From Ferrimicrobium sp. (GTDB taxonomy: Bacteria; Actinomycetota; Acidimicrobiia; Acidimicrobiales; Acidimicrobiaceae), in NCBI RefSeq assembly GCF_027364955.1, contig NZ_DAHXOI010000005.1, positions 1 to 64,000 of the forward strand: a DNA stretch of 64,000 nucleotides, read 5' to 3'. Below are positions 1-8,867 of the stretch, piece after piece; the stretch's first letter is position 1, and each line of letters starts with the position of its first letter. A model generated the notes under the pieces. The model had not been told where the DNA came from and made no database searches. It was given only the letters and a program-made list of their open reading frames with translations. A program made the position numbers and the translations under genes.

Positions 1-510
1 TTTGATTTTGGCGACGCGAACTTCTATGGCTCCACCTACACCTACGGACTCACTGGCCTTAGTGGGGCGCATCCACTGAATGCCCCGATCGTTGCGATCA
101 TCCCAACGCCGAACGGCAAGGGGTATTGGCTGATCTCCAAAGATGGTGGGGTCTTTGATTTTGGCGACGCGAACTTCTATGGCTCCACCTACACCTACGG
201 ACTCACTGGCCTTAGTGGGGCGCATCCACTGAATGCCCCGATCGTTGCGATCATCCCAACGCCGAACGGCAAGGGGTATTGGCTGATCTCCAAAGATGGT
301 GGGGTCTTTGATTTTGGCGACGCGAACTTCTATGGCTCCACCTACACCTACGGACTCACTGGCCTTAGTGGGGCGCATCCACTCGCTGCCCCGATCGTGG
401 GGATGGCCGCGGTCCCGAACGGCGGGGGTTATTGGCTCGTGGCGGCCGATGGTGGGGTCTTTGATTTTGGCGACGCGAACTTCCATGGAAGCCTCGGTGC
501 ACAGAAAATC
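1..510 (+). repeat. 153-bp in-frame tandem repeat
   Basis: Units begin at 1, 154, 307 and 460, each with TTTGATTTTGGCGACGCGAA, giving a period of exactly 153 bp (51 codons). Units 1 and 2 are identical base for base. Unit 3 is identical for its first 78 bases (307-384) and then diverges. The fourth start keeps only about 30 bases of similarity. Identity at synonymous positions points to recent duplication or gene conversion. The array continues beyond the left edge. Confidence 0.95.
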
Positions 511-1530
511 TCCGCTCCAATCGTCGCTATCGCCGTCGCCGGGCAATCCAAGCCCACCATATCCACGACAGCTCTACCTGGTGCAATCGTCGGTCAGCCC
601 TATACCGATTCAATCGACGTAACCGGCGGGGATGGCCCCGTAACAGTCACAGCCACTGGCCTGCCATCGGGCCTCACGCTCACTCCGAATGGCACGCTCG
701 AAGGGACACCGGACACCGCCGGGTTGGCATTCATTACAGTTACCGCCACCGATACTCAAGGTACCACCTCCAAATCGATTGAACTCTCCGTCACCAATCC
801 CCTCCAGGGGCAGTTGGCGAGCGCCACCCCACAGGCATCCTCCAACTGGGCTGGCTACTACGTCGAACCCGGTAGTTTCGACGCCATCACTGGCACCTTT
901 ACGGTGCCCTCGCTCTCGGCGAATCAGCCAGCGTACTGCGACAGCGGCCAGACAACCCCTGGCTGTTCGCTCTCGGAGTGGGTGGGAATCGATGGAGCAA
1001 CCAACACTTCGCTCATTCAAGCTGGTGTTGAGCTGACACCGCAAGGTGCTGGTTCTACCTATCAGATCTACCCATGGTGGGAGATTTTGCCCAACGTCCA
1101 GACCAATGTCAATTCCCTCTCTGTCAACTCCGGCAACCAGGTCACCGTGAATATCTTTAAGACCATGAACGCGAACAACTGGGAGATTCAGATCATCAAT
1201 GACACCACCGGTGCGAGCTTCACCACGACGCAACCCTACAGCGGTCCTGGCGCATCGGCCGAATGGATCGCCGAGGCACCCTCGACCACGAGTGACACCA
1301 TCCTTGAGGTTCCTACGCTGAACACTCCTGTCAGCTTCACCAACCTTGGCATAGGCGCCACTGGCTCAATCTCGGATGAGGTGCAGACCTATCTCTGTCA
1401 GGTACTTCCCGTCCAGCCAGGGACGCTCACCAATGACAGCTTCCAGATCACGCAACTCTCCGGTGCCGCCGAGAGCGGTCCTTGTTCCAACGGAGCATTC
1501 TTGAATGCTACCGCTGTGCTTCACGAGTAG
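1..1530 (+). CDS. Secreted G1 (glutamic) peptidase with surface repeats, 5' end missing
   Basis: The frame is open from base 1, so the start lies outside the window. The visible part has three blocks. First come 51-residue repeats of the type GYWLISKDGGVFDFGDANF, a repeat common in actinobacterial surface proteins. Next is an Ig-like putative-Ig (He_PIG) module from about nt 547 to 790, with the typical GLPSGLTLTPNGTLEGTP motif. Last is a peptidase family G1 (eqolisin) domain from about nt 835 to the end. The G1 hallmarks are SNWAGYYV, WVGIDG, LIQAGVE (candidate catalytic Gln at nt 1018-1020), YPWWEILP and AEWIAE (candidate catalytic Glu at nt 1261-1263). G1 enzymes cleave proteins at acidic pH outside the cell, which fits an acidophile. 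Signal peptide and full length cannot be seen. The domain call is strong; its activity is inferred. Confidence 0.85.
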   Translation, partial: FDFGDANFYGSTYTYGLTGLSGAHPLNAPIVAIIPTPNGKGYWLISKDGGVFDFGDANFYGSTYTYGLTGLSGAHPLNAPIVAIIPTPNGKGYWLISKDGGVFDFGDANFYGSTYTYGLTGLSGAHPLAAPIVGMAAVPNGGGYWLVAADGGVFDFGDANFHGSLGAQKISAPIVAIAVAGQSKPTISTTALPGAIVGQPYTDSIDVTGGDGPVTVTATGLPSGLTLTPNGTLEGTPDTAGLAFITVTATDTQGTTSKSIELSVTNPLQGQLASATPQASSNWAGYYVEPGSFDAITGTFTVPSLSANQPAYCDSGQTTPGCSLSEWVGIDGATNTSLIQAGVELTPQGAGSTYQIYPWWEILPNVQTNVNSLSVNSGNQVTVNIFKTMNANNWEIQIINDTTGASFTTTQPYSGPGASAEWIAEAPSTTSDTILEVPTLNTPVSFTNLGIGATGSISDEVQTYLCQVLPVQPGTLTNDSFQITQLSGAAESGPCSNGAFLNATAVLHE

Positions 1531-1542
1531 TACGCTTGGCTT

Positions 1543-2424
1543 ATGAAGTCGTTCTCCCACGTGATGGTCGCCGGTCTTGGAGTATTAGGTGCACAGATCG
1601 CCTACCAGGTTGCCTATTCGGGTGCGAACGTTACTGGCTATGACATCAACGCCAAAGCCCTGGATGATGGTCGACACCGTCTTGAGCAGCTGCGCGATCG
1701 CTACGCTCGTAACCCCGGCTCGCATAACCCCGACGACGCCCAACTTGCACTCGACCGGATCAAGCTCACGAGCGATCTCACCGAGGCCGCATCCAGTGCC
1801 GAACTGGTGATAGAGGCTGTTCCTGAGAATCTGGAACTCAAACGCAATTTCTACCAGCAACTTGCCCCGCTCCTCTCGCCTACGACCGTCATTGCGACCA
1901 ACACCTCGACGCTGTTGCCAAGTGACCTTGCCGAATCGACGGGGCGGCCTGATAAGTTCCTCGCGTTGCATTTTGCCAACGAGGTCTGGCTTCACAATAC
2001 GGCCGAGGTCATGGGGACATCGGCGACCGATCCGACCATCTATCAACGAGTTGTCCAGTTTGCCACCGAGATCGGGATGGTTCCCATCGAGATCAAAAAG
2101 GAGCAGGCTGGCTATCTCCTCAACTCATTGCTCGTCCCCTGGCTACAAGCTGCCAGCAGTCTCTTGATGCGGGGCATCGCCGAACCCGAGATGATCGACA
2201 TGACCTGGCGAACCGCGACCGGTGCGCCAAGCGGACCCTTCCAGATCTTTGATGTGATCGGCATCCGAACCGCCTACGCCGTCTCGATCGCCGGTGATCA
2301 GACTCAACAAGAGTTTGCTGCCTATCTGAAGGAACACCTCCTCGATCAGGGAAAATTTGGGAAGGAGTCGGGGGAAGGTTTCTACCGTTATCCTCCAAAG
2401 ACCCAAGATTCACCGAGTTCCTAG
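1543..2424 (+). CDS. 3-hydroxyacyl-CoA dehydrogenase (3-hydroxybutyryl-CoA dehydrogenase type)
   Basis: This 293-residue NAD-dependent enzyme oxidises 3-hydroxyacyl-CoA to 3-oxoacyl-CoA. It shows an N-terminal Rossmann fold with VAGLGVLGAQIA (GxGxxG, residues 9-20) and an acidic residue ending the second strand (GYDIN). VIEAVPENLELK and NTSTLLPSDLA (substrate and catalytic region) follow, then LHFANEV, which occupies the place of the usual HFFNP motif and keeps its His. The C-terminal helical domain has the usual GAPSGPFQIFDVIG segment. Length matches the roughly 280-300 residue stand-alone family. There is no clear ribosome site. A TACGCT box lies 6 nt before the ATG, so a leaderless mRNA is possible. 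The methyltransferase start follows 10 nt after the stop. Substrate chain length cannot be read from sequence. Confidence 0.88.
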   Translation: MKSFSHVMVAGLGVLGAQIAYQVAYSGANVTGYDINAKALDDGRHRLEQLRDRYARNPGSHNPDDAQLALDRIKLTSDLTEAASSAELVIEAVPENLELKRNFYQQLAPLLSPTTVIATNTSTLLPSDLAESTGRPDKFLALHFANEVWLHNTAEVMGTSATDPTIYQRVVQFATEIGMVPIEIKKEQAGYLLNSLLVPWLQAASSLLMRGIAEPEMIDMTWRTATGAPSGPFQIFDVIGIRTAYAVSIAGDQTQQEFAAYLKEHLLDQGKFGKESGEGFYRYPPKTQDSPSS

Positions 2425-2434
2425 CGCGAGAGCC

Positions 2435-3268
2435 GTGCCTGAACCGCGCCATGCCCGTCGAGTCGATCATCACTACTTGACCGACCATGCGTATGTGGAT
2501 TCGAGTCGACTTGGGGCCAGGATCGCCATCTATGACTATCAGAGCCCAAAAATCGACCTCGAGGACGAGGTACGTATCGCTTGCGGCCCAGTTCAAGGTC
2601 TCCGCGTCCTTGACGTAGGCAGTGGTAACGGACGTCATGGGCGGACCCTTACCCATGCCGGTGCTCATGTACTTGCCACCGACCTCTCGAAGGGAATGCT
2701 CGACAGTGTGGAGGGTGTCTGGGCCAGAGCTCAGTCCGATGCAGAGGCGCTACCCGTCGCAACTGGCTCCGTTGACCGAGTGCTCGCCGCCCATATGCTC
2801 TACCATCTTCGCCACCCCCAACGCGCCATCGAAGAGTTTGCACGAGTTCTCAACGCAGATGGACGACTAATCGTCACCTCGAATACCGAATCGCACCTCA
2901 TCGAAGCACGGCTGCTCTGGGACGAGCTCCTCGACAACTACGGGCTTGACACGGCCAATTCGGATCTGTCACTGATGAACCTTGAGCTGCCAACTGATCG
3001 CCTGTTGGCAGACGTCCAGCAGCATTTTGTAGACGTCGATTATCACCTTTTGAGCAGCTCCATCATCCTAACGGAGCCAGCAGCGCTCGCCAATTACGCC
3101 GCCTCGACAACGGCAGCGATCACGACCAATGAACTCGGGTACGACCTCTTGCCAGCCTTCGGTGAACGGATTCGCGAACACATCGAATGCGACGGTGAGT
3201 ACCGGCTGACCACCCAGGTCATTCTCATCACCGCGACTGCAAAGCGAACGTCCATCGTCTCGGAATAA
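2435..3268 (+). CDS. Class I SAM-dependent methyltransferase
   Basis: The 277-residue protein has motif I VLDVGSGNGRHG, motif II ATDLSKGML, a motif near RVLAAHMLYHL, and HPQRAIEEFARVLNADGRL, the standard order of Methyltransf_11-like enzymes. I chose the GTG at 2435. It lies 10 nt after the preceding stop and follows a purine-rich GCGAGAG stretch. An ATG at 2357 in the same frame would lie inside the dehydrogenase and would add an untypical basic tail. The substrate is unknown. Co-transcription with the dehydrogenase is likely from the short gap. Confidence 0.8.
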   Translation: MPEPRHARRVDHHYLTDHAYVDSSRLGARIAIYDYQSPKIDLEDEVRIACGPVQGLRVLDVGSGNGRHGRTLTHAGAHVLATDLSKGMLDSVEGVWARAQSDAEALPVATGSVDRVLAAHMLYHLRHPQRAIEEFARVLNADGRLIVTSNTESHLIEARLLWDELLDNYGLDTANSDLSLMNLELPTDRLLADVQQHFVDVDYHLLSSSIILTEPAALANYAASTTAAITTNELGYDLLPAFGERIREHIECDGEYRLTTQVILITATAKRTSIVSE

Positions 3269-3382
3269 CACCATTGGTGGAGCAATCAGATTCGATCTGC
3301 CACGACCTTGACGAGCAACTGCCGCACCTACCCGCTGTCCCTCACGACCCACCATGACCACCCGTCGATCGTGGCCAAACGG

Positions 3383-4084
3383 CTAGACACCAAGCAGATG
3401 ACGCGCCTCATCACTGGAGCGGAGATCAACGGCCGTTGCCTCAAGACGGATCCTCCCCTTCTCAAGGACATAGCCTCGGTCGATGATGGAGAGGGCAAAA
3501 CCCATATTCTGTTCACTGATCAGCATCGACATGCCAAGGTTCTTGAGTTCATGAAGCTGTCGCCCGACCTCTTCCACAATGGTAGGGGCAAGGCCTTCAG
3601 AGGGCTCATCGAGGAGTAGAAGCTTCGGGTTGCCGAGCAGGGCCCTCCCCAACTTCACCATCTGCGCCTCGCCACCCGAGAGCACGCCAGCCCGACGATC
3701 CATCAGCATTGCAAGCTTTGGAAAGGCTGCGACGACGCGGTCGATATCCCATGCGGTCTCGCTCTTGCGCGCGGCCTTAGCGGCCAACACCAAGTTCTGT
3801 CGGACCGTGAGATCTCCAAAGACCCGTCTCCCACTCGGGACCAGTCCAACCCCCATACTCGCGATCCGATACGCTGGCTTACCCTGGATCTGGGTGCCTT
3901 CAAAACTCACCGTTCCCGAGCGAGGAGGTGTCAGACCTGTCACACTACGAAGTGTCGTCGTCTTACCTGCCCCATTACGACCTAAGAGTCCGACCACTTC
4001 ACCCGCCTCGATCGAGAGGGAGACACCTTGTAAGACATGGCTGCGGTCATAGTAGGTGTTGATGGAGTTCAGCTCTAAGATCAC
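3383..4084 (-). CDS. livF: Branched-chain amino acid-type ABC transporter ATP-binding protein LivF
   Basis: The 233-residue ATPase has Walker A GLLGRNGAGKTTT, signature LSGGEAQMVKLGRAL, Walker B LLLLDEPSEGLAP and an H-loop-like region (SEQNMGFAL, with Gln-Asn in place of the usual His, as is normal for LivF). It starts with GTG in a GTGA overlap with the livG stop, so the two are translationally coupled. It is the last gene of the livJHMGF operon and pairs with LivG as the nucleotide-binding heterodimer on the inner face of the membrane. Confidence 0.93.
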   Translation of the reverse strand: MILELNSINTYYDRSHVLQGVSLSIEAGEVVGLLGRNGAGKTTTLRSVTGLTPPRSGTVSFEGTQIQGKPAYRIASMGVGLVPSGRRVFGDLTVRQNLVLAAKAARKSETAWDIDRVVAAFPKLAMLMDRRAGVLSGGEAQMVKLGRALLGNPKLLLLDEPSEGLAPTIVEEVGRQLHELKNLGMSMLISEQNMGFALSIIDRGYVLEKGRIRLEATAVDLRSSDEARHLLGV

Positions 4085-4848
4085 GAAAGCCCCTTACTAA
4101 ACTCAGATGTACCCAGATACACCTCAACTACGGTTGGGTTCTTGCGGATCTCATCCGGCGGCCCCTCGGCAATCGTCTGGCCCTGGTGCATGACCGTCAC
4201 GACATCGGCGAGCGAGAAGACAACGCTGACATCATGTTCCACAATGAGCACCGTAATCCCGTTCGTCTCCACAAGTTCTCTGACCAAGTTCACCGCTCGC
4301 GAAGTCTCCGAGGGAGACATCCCTGCCGTTGGCTCGTCAAGTAACAACACCTTGGGTTTCATTGCCAACGCCAAGGCGACCTCCAAGGCGCGCTGGTCAC
4401 CATGGGAGAGATCACGCGAGGTTGCCTGCGCGAGCCCTGACAGTCCCACCTGATCAAGGAGAGAGGCCACTTCATCATCGACGTCTTGAGCAAACTTGCC
4501 AAAGAGCTTCTCGGAGTGTCGCCGCCGCGACGTGACCGCGACCTCAAGGCACTCACGCACGCTCAATCGCCAAAAGACATTGGTGGCTTGAAAGGCACAA
4601 CCGAGTCCACGCATCATCAGCTTGTGGGTTGACAGACCCGTGATGTCACGTCCATCGAGTGTGACTTTTCCCGATGTTGGACGCAACTCACCGATGATCA
4701 GGGAAAATAGCGTCGACTTCCCGGCCCCATTTGGCCCAATAACAGCGCGGATCTCACCAGGCATGACTGCGAACGAAACGCCATCAACCGCTCGAAAACC
4801 GTCAAACTCTTTGACGAGGGATTCCACGGCAAGGATCGGTTCCGCCAT
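4081..4848 (-). CDS. livG: Branched-chain amino acid-type ABC transporter ATP-binding protein LivG
   Basis: The 255-residue ATPase has Walker A AVIGPNGAGKSTL, signature LSHGDQRALEVALAL (LSHGDQ is the typical LivG signature) and Walker B LLLDEPTAGMSP, followed by the H-loop IVEHDVSVVF. The start chosen is the ATG of MAEPILAVES, 1 nt after the livM stop and preceded by an AAGGGGGGTGA ribosome site. An upstream ATG (4926) would run deep into livM. It partners with LivF. Confidence 0.93.
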   Translation of the reverse strand: MAEPILAVESLVKEFDGFRAVDGVSFAVMPGEIRAVIGPNGAGKSTLFSLIIGELRPTSGKVTLDGRDITGLSTHKLMMRGLGCAFQATNVFWRLSVRECLEVAVTSRRRHSEKLFGKFAQDVDDEVASLLDQVGLSGLAQATSRDLSHGDQRALEVALALAMKPKVLLLDEPTAGMSPSETSRAVNLVRELVETNGITVLIVEHDVSVVFSLADVVTVMHQGQTIAEGPPDEIRKNPTVVEVYLGTSEFSKGLS

Positions 4849-4849
4849 C

Positions 4850-5962
4850 TCAGTCACCCCCCTTCTCATCAACGGCTCTGTCACCAACGGTGTTGTCATC
4901 GAAGATCTTCTCATCGAAGACGTCATGCGCAGCTAACCCCTCGGCATCTTCGTGGACAGGAGCCCTGCGCCCAAGCCTGGTCAACACGAACCGTTTGATC
5001 GGGCCCCCTAGTCCAATGAGCCCGTCTGGGGCAAGCAGGACGACACCGACGAGCACGATTCCGAGCACCAACTCCCACTGCGAGGTATATTGGCTGATCT
5101 CAAGCTTGCCGACCTCGAAGATGACAGCCCCGATGACCGGGCCCATAAAACTCCCGATGCCTCCAACTAAGGCTGCCAGCAGCGGGTTGCCCGCCTCAAG
5201 CCAGTTGAACAGGTGTGGATATGCCGATGAGTTTTGGACGACTAACAGTGCTCCAGCGATCCCCGCGCCAGCGCCAGAGATCACAAAACCGATCAGCTGG
5301 TGCTTATAGACATTGACCCCCACCGCAGCCGCTCTCCGCCGGTTCTCGCGAATCGACTTCAGCGTCACGCCAAAGGGAGAGACCATGATGAAGTACATGA
5401 TCGCTATCGCGATGACCGCGATGACCGCGATGAAGAGGTAGCCAGAGGTCACCCCAGAGATATTCTGTGGCACCATATTCCCAAAGATCCCCGTCGCTCC
5501 CTGGGTATAGCTGTAGGCCTGTTCGACGATGGTGTGCACGAGCTGCGTGAAGGCCAAGGTCACCAGTGCGAAGAACCACCGTCGTGTACGCAGCGCAATG
5601 AGACCAACCGGAACAGCCGCTATCGCCCCCAGAATGGGGGCAAGAATGAAGAGCATCCAGAACGGTAACTTGTAGTGATACCAGCCGAGAGCAAGGGTAT
5701 AGGCACCGACTCCATAGAACAGAGACTGCCCAAAGGTCACCAGCCCGCTGTAGCCGACGACGATATTGGTAGACACGGCAAACACCGCCATGATGAGCAC
5801 CGACTCCAAGATCGAGATCTGCCCTGAGCTGAGCACAAAGGTAGCGATGATTAACAGGCCAATCCCAATGAGGGCCCAGACCAAGGGCCCCCGATCGGCC
5901 TTGACCGGTCCAGCAAGGTCACCTGCTGGAACCGCTGGCTTGCGTGATCGAACAATCGCCAT
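4850..5962 (-). CDS. livM: Branched-chain amino acid-type ABC transporter permease LivM
   Basis: The 370-residue protein has about ten hydrophobic segments and the permease signature region (GYSGLVTFGQSLFYGVGAY; later GIAGALLVVQNSSAYP and LVGGIGSFMGPVIGA), as in LivM. The start is set at MAIVRSRKP, 4 nt after the livH stop, with AGGAG about 8 nt upstream. The C-terminus extends past the last membrane segment by about 40 polar, acidic residues rich in Asp/Glu (EDAEGLAAHDVFDEK), which is longer than usual and probably cytoplasmic. Confidence 0.93.
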   Translation of the reverse strand: MAIVRSRKPAVPAGDLAGPVKADRGPLVWALIGIGLLIIATFVLSSGQISILESVLIMAVFAVSTNIVVGYSGLVTFGQSLFYGVGAYTLALGWYHYKLPFWMLFILAPILGAIAAVPVGLIALRTRRWFFALVTLAFTQLVHTIVEQAYSYTQGATGIFGNMVPQNISGVTSGYLFIAVIAVIAIAIMYFIMVSPFGVTLKSIRENRRRAAAVGVNVYKHQLIGFVISGAGAGIAGALLVVQNSSAYPHLFNWLEAGNPLLAALVGGIGSFMGPVIGAVIFEVGKLEISQYTSQWELVLGIVLVGVVLLAPDGLIGLGGPIKRFVLTRLGRRAPVHEDAEGLAAHDVFDEKIFDDNTVGDRAVDEKGGD

Positions 5963-5966
5963 CGTG

Positions 5967-6845
5967 TTAGTCTCCTGTTCCGGCACGGCCAAAGATGCCA
6001 CTCGGCCGCACGACCAGCACCACAATCATCACGACATAGACGCTGATAGGAGCGAGGGAGGGCAGATAACGGGCACCAAACGCGTCCACGAGTCCGATCA
6101 AGACAGCAGCCACCGCAGCACCCGAGATCGAACCCAGGCCGCCGATGACCGAAATAATGAAGGCGTCGATGAGAATGGACTGATCGAGGCCTGCCGAGAT
6201 CGAGATCTGCGGAGCGGCGATTGCACCAGCGATCCCGGCGAGAAGGGCTCCAAAGGTGAAGACAAAGAGGTAGATCCGCGAGACGTTTACCCCAGTCGAG
6301 GCCAACAACTCGTTGTCCTCCACAGCGGCTCGGATCTTCCACCCGAGCGTCGTGAAGCGCAACAGCGCAAACATCACAAAACCCACCGCGAGCGCGACCA
6401 CGATAATGACCACCGAGTACTTCGGAAACGACTGCCCAAAGACGGAGAGACTGCCCGCAACCGACGGTGCAGCCGACACGGTACGGTCCGAAGATCCCCA
6501 GATCAGGAGACCGAGGTCTGCAAAGACATAGAACAACCCAAAGGTCGCCAGCATCTGCGAGAGATGTTCACGACGATAAAGGCGTCGCATGACCGTGACC
6601 TCGACGAGAACACCTAACGCGGCAATCACCAGGGGCGCGATAATCAACGCACCCCAAAAGTGCAACTCGGAGCTTGACGCCCCGACCACGGTAGAGACGA
6701 CAAACGCCGAATACATGTAGAAGCTGCCATGAGCAACATTGATGAGACGAAGCGAACCAAAGATCAGCGTCAGTCCCGCACCAACGAGGAACAGGGTCCC
6801 AGCCTCAGCAAGTCCGGTCAAGATGGTAACCAACACACTTCCCAA
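5967..6845 (-). CDS. livH: Branched-chain amino acid-type ABC transporter permease LivH
   Basis: The 292-residue membrane protein starts with the LivH pattern (GLAEAGTLFLVGAGLTLIFG, then RLINVAHGSFYM) and ends with SVIGGLGSISGAAVAAVLIG and a short polar tail. It forms the transmembrane channel with LivM. It is separated from the binding-protein gene by an 80-bp spacer that holds a strong stem-loop, and is followed within 4 nt by livM. Confidence 0.93.
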   Translation of the reverse strand: MGSVLVTILTGLAEAGTLFLVGAGLTLIFGSLRLINVAHGSFYMYSAFVVSTVVGASSSELHFWGALIIAPLVIAALGVLVEVTVMRRLYRREHLSQMLATFGLFYVFADLGLLIWGSSDRTVSAAPSVAGSLSVFGQSFPKYSVVIIVVALAVGFVMFALLRFTTLGWKIRAAVEDNELLASTGVNVSRIYLFVFTFGALLAGIAGAIAAPQISISAGLDQSILIDAFIISVIGGLGSISGAAVAAVLIGLVDAFGARYLPSLAPISVYVVMIVVLVVRPSGIFGRAGTGD

Positions 6846-6871
6846 GTAGCGTGTCCCCTTTCATGTTCACG

Positions 6872-6911
6872 CAGGTGGTGGAACGTGCTAAACCGCGCGC
6901 TCCACCACCTG
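6872..6911 (-). promoter_or_regulatory. Intercistronic stem-loop between livJ and livH
   Basis: CAGGTGGTGGA (6872-6882) and its exact complement TCCACCACCTG (6901-6911) form an 11-bp stem with an 18-nt loop, in the spacer between the binding-protein stop and the livH start. No U-tract follows on the minus strand. It therefore looks like a partial terminator or mRNA-stabilising hairpin that would favour more binding protein than permease, a known arrangement in ABC operons. The role is inferred. Confidence 0.6.
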
Positions 6912-6925
6912 GGATTTCCAGTCCG

Positions 6926-8203
6926 TTAACCTCGAAGCTTGAGCGCCTCTGAACAGGACATCAGGGTCTTGGTTGGGCTCGACACGAACAGGTCGGTCAG
7001 CAACGGGAAACCGTACTTTGCCGAGACGGTACTGGCCACCTTCCCAAAGTAATCCGGTACGACCGCCTGGTTATCACAGGCCTGGAACTGGAAGCTACCT
7101 TTGAGGGTATGGACCGTATCACCTTTCAACGCCGCCGAGACCGCATTGCCGGTAAAGGACTTTGCCTTCTCTACCCCCTGCGCCCAGCTCTGCACCGCCG
7201 AGTACCCCAACACGCCCCACTCTGAGGGCCACGAGCCATACAGGGTATGAAACTGATTGGTAAAGGTCTTCATCGCTGCCGTCTTAATAGCGAAGAACGG
7301 AGCTCGGTCGTTGAGGTAAAGATTCTTCGTCGGCGTTGCCTTGCCCAAGGCCAGCAGCGTATCGGTACCCGTTGGGCCAAACACCGCTGTCTTCGAGAAG
7401 AGATTGTAGCTCTCCGCCTGTTTGATGAACGTGACCTCATCTCCACCGAAGATCCCCAGGAAGATCATCTGCGGATGTGTGGCTAACGCAGCGGAGATCG
7501 CGGAGGTAAAGCTCGGTTGACCGATCTGGGTATAACTCGTTCCAAGGTTATCGAGCTTGATACCAAGACTCTTCATCGAGGCCTGGAACGAATCAATGTC
7601 GTCACGGCCAAAAGAATAATCAGGAGTGATGAAGTAGTACCGGCGGTAGGGCAATTTCGATAAGTACTGCGCAGCACCCAACGGCTCCATGTAGGTATTC
7701 GGCTGCAATTGGAATGCATACTTTGAATAATCGGTGGTCACGGTCGCGATATCGTTACCATTCCAGATCATCAATGGTAATTGATATTTTGTTGCCAACG
7801 ATTCCATGGCGCCGACGGTTGAACTGGTAGACGCGCCAAAGAGTGCGGACACATGGTCATCCTGAATAAGGCTCTGGGTATTTGAGATGGCCGTTGGTAC
7901 CGATGCGTTATCGTTACGAAAATCGACCAACACCTTCTTGCCGAGGAGACCGCCGCTCTTATTGATCGCGTTCACCGCCATCGTAATGCCATCATCACCA
8001 TCGACACCGGACTCTCCAAAGAATCCACTGGTCGCGGTATCGACACCAATGGTGACCGTCCCAGTGAACTTGCTCTTCGAACTCGATGAGCTTGTCGAGC
8101 TACTGGAGCTGCTCGAACCGCAAGCGGCGAGCAGCGCTGCTGCCATGGCTACACCAGCGATTGCAACGACGCGTTGGCGTGACTTCTTGAACTTCTTCGT
8201 CAT
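6926..8203 (-). CDS. ABC transporter substrate-binding lipoprotein, LivJ/LivK (Peripla_BP_6) family
   Basis: The 425-residue protein is the first gene of the liv operon. Residues 1-30 form a lipoprotein signal: basic MTKKFKKSRQR, hydrophobic AVAGVAMAAALLAA-like core, and lipobox LAAC followed by GS. A Ser-rich linker of about 15 residues precedes the binding fold (GTVTIGVDTATSGFFGESG, the usual type I ligand start). The later RRYYFITPDYSFGRDD and LGIFGGDEVTFIKQA segments fit the amide/branched-chain amino acid binding family. The start is the ATG preceded by a TAGGGGGA site; an upstream in-frame ATG (8284) lacks one. The true ligand could be an amino acid, amide or urea-like compound. Confidence 0.88.
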   Translation of the reverse strand: MTKKFKKSRQRVVAIAGVAMAAALLAACGSSSSSSSTSSSSSKSKFTGTVTIGVDTATSGFFGESGVDGDDGITMAVNAINKSGGLLGKKVLVDFRNDNASVPTAISNTQSLIQDDHVSALFGASTSSTVGAMESLATKYQLPLMIWNGNDIATVTTDYSKYAFQLQPNTYMEPLGAAQYLSKLPYRRYYFITPDYSFGRDDIDSFQASMKSLGIKLDNLGTSYTQIGQPSFTSAISAALATHPQMIFLGIFGGDEVTFIKQAESYNLFSKTAVFGPTGTDTLLALGKATPTKNLYLNDRAPFFAIKTAAMKTFTNQFHTLYGSWPSEWGVLGYSAVQSWAQGVEKAKSFTGNAVSAALKGDTVHTLKGSFQFQACDNQAVVPDYFGKVASTVSAKYGFPLLTDLFVSSPTKTLMSCSEALKLRG

Positions 8204-8867
8204 ACTGACTATTCCCCCTACAGCTATCCACAAAGGCCCTGAATCGTTAGATTCTGTATCCTTTGCAATCATCCCCATGATCAATAGAACCGTTTTATTC
8301 GCCTCATTGCGAATATCGCGAACACCAGTGAGCGATCAACATCAAGTACGGTTCCCCACTTGGTTATCATTAAAGATACCTGCCCGTAACACAATTGTCA
8401 ACTTCTGCCAACAAAACTGTAACAAAGAAAGCGATTGATAAATTACCCAGCAGTAGCTTTCTGCCGTGGTTGGACTCCAATTTGGTACAAATAGTACAAA
8501 CTTGCCAAAGTTGCCATGGAGCCAAATCGCAGCATTTGGGTCCACGATCGGCTTCCCCATAACCGTTATGGTTCGAGGAAAAGCGATGGCACTATTGCCA
8601 CGCTGAGTGCCAGCAGGCACCGGGAACAAGACCTTTAGCTGGCCAGATGCAGCATTCATTCAACTCACAAGCCACGCAACGGTCAGTGACATGGGCATAT
8701 GGGTAGCGGACCTTGTTAGCACGCGTGCAGCAGATCTGAGCTCGCAGACACTCCGATTTAGCCGTGCGGAATGGAGAGTGACTGCGCTCGATGCAAGAAT
8801 GCAGGGGATGGGCGAGCGCTCAGGAAATACATGGACCCCATTCGGGTGGAAAGGAGACTACCACCGA
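8204..8867. other. 664-bp intergenic region upstream of the liv operon
   Basis: I see no convincing gene here. Just upstream of the liv start lies a short inverted repeat, GAATC-GTTA-GATTC (8241-8254), a candidate operator. The stretch 8280-8480 is clearly AT-richer than its surroundings and likely holds the liv promoter. Open frames here have no recognisable protein features. Confidence 0.5.

Noticed and set aside
3308-3619. 103-codon plus-strand frame at the 3' end of livF
   Set aside because: Mostly antisense to livF.
5766-6617. 283-codon plus-strand open frame across livM/livH
   Set aside because: Antisense to two clear permease genes; highly charged, low-complexity translation typical of a mirror of membrane-protein codons.
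8342-8659. 105-codon minus-strand frame upstream of the liv operon
   Set aside because: No ribosome site, no family features, and it spans the AT-rich probable promoter region.
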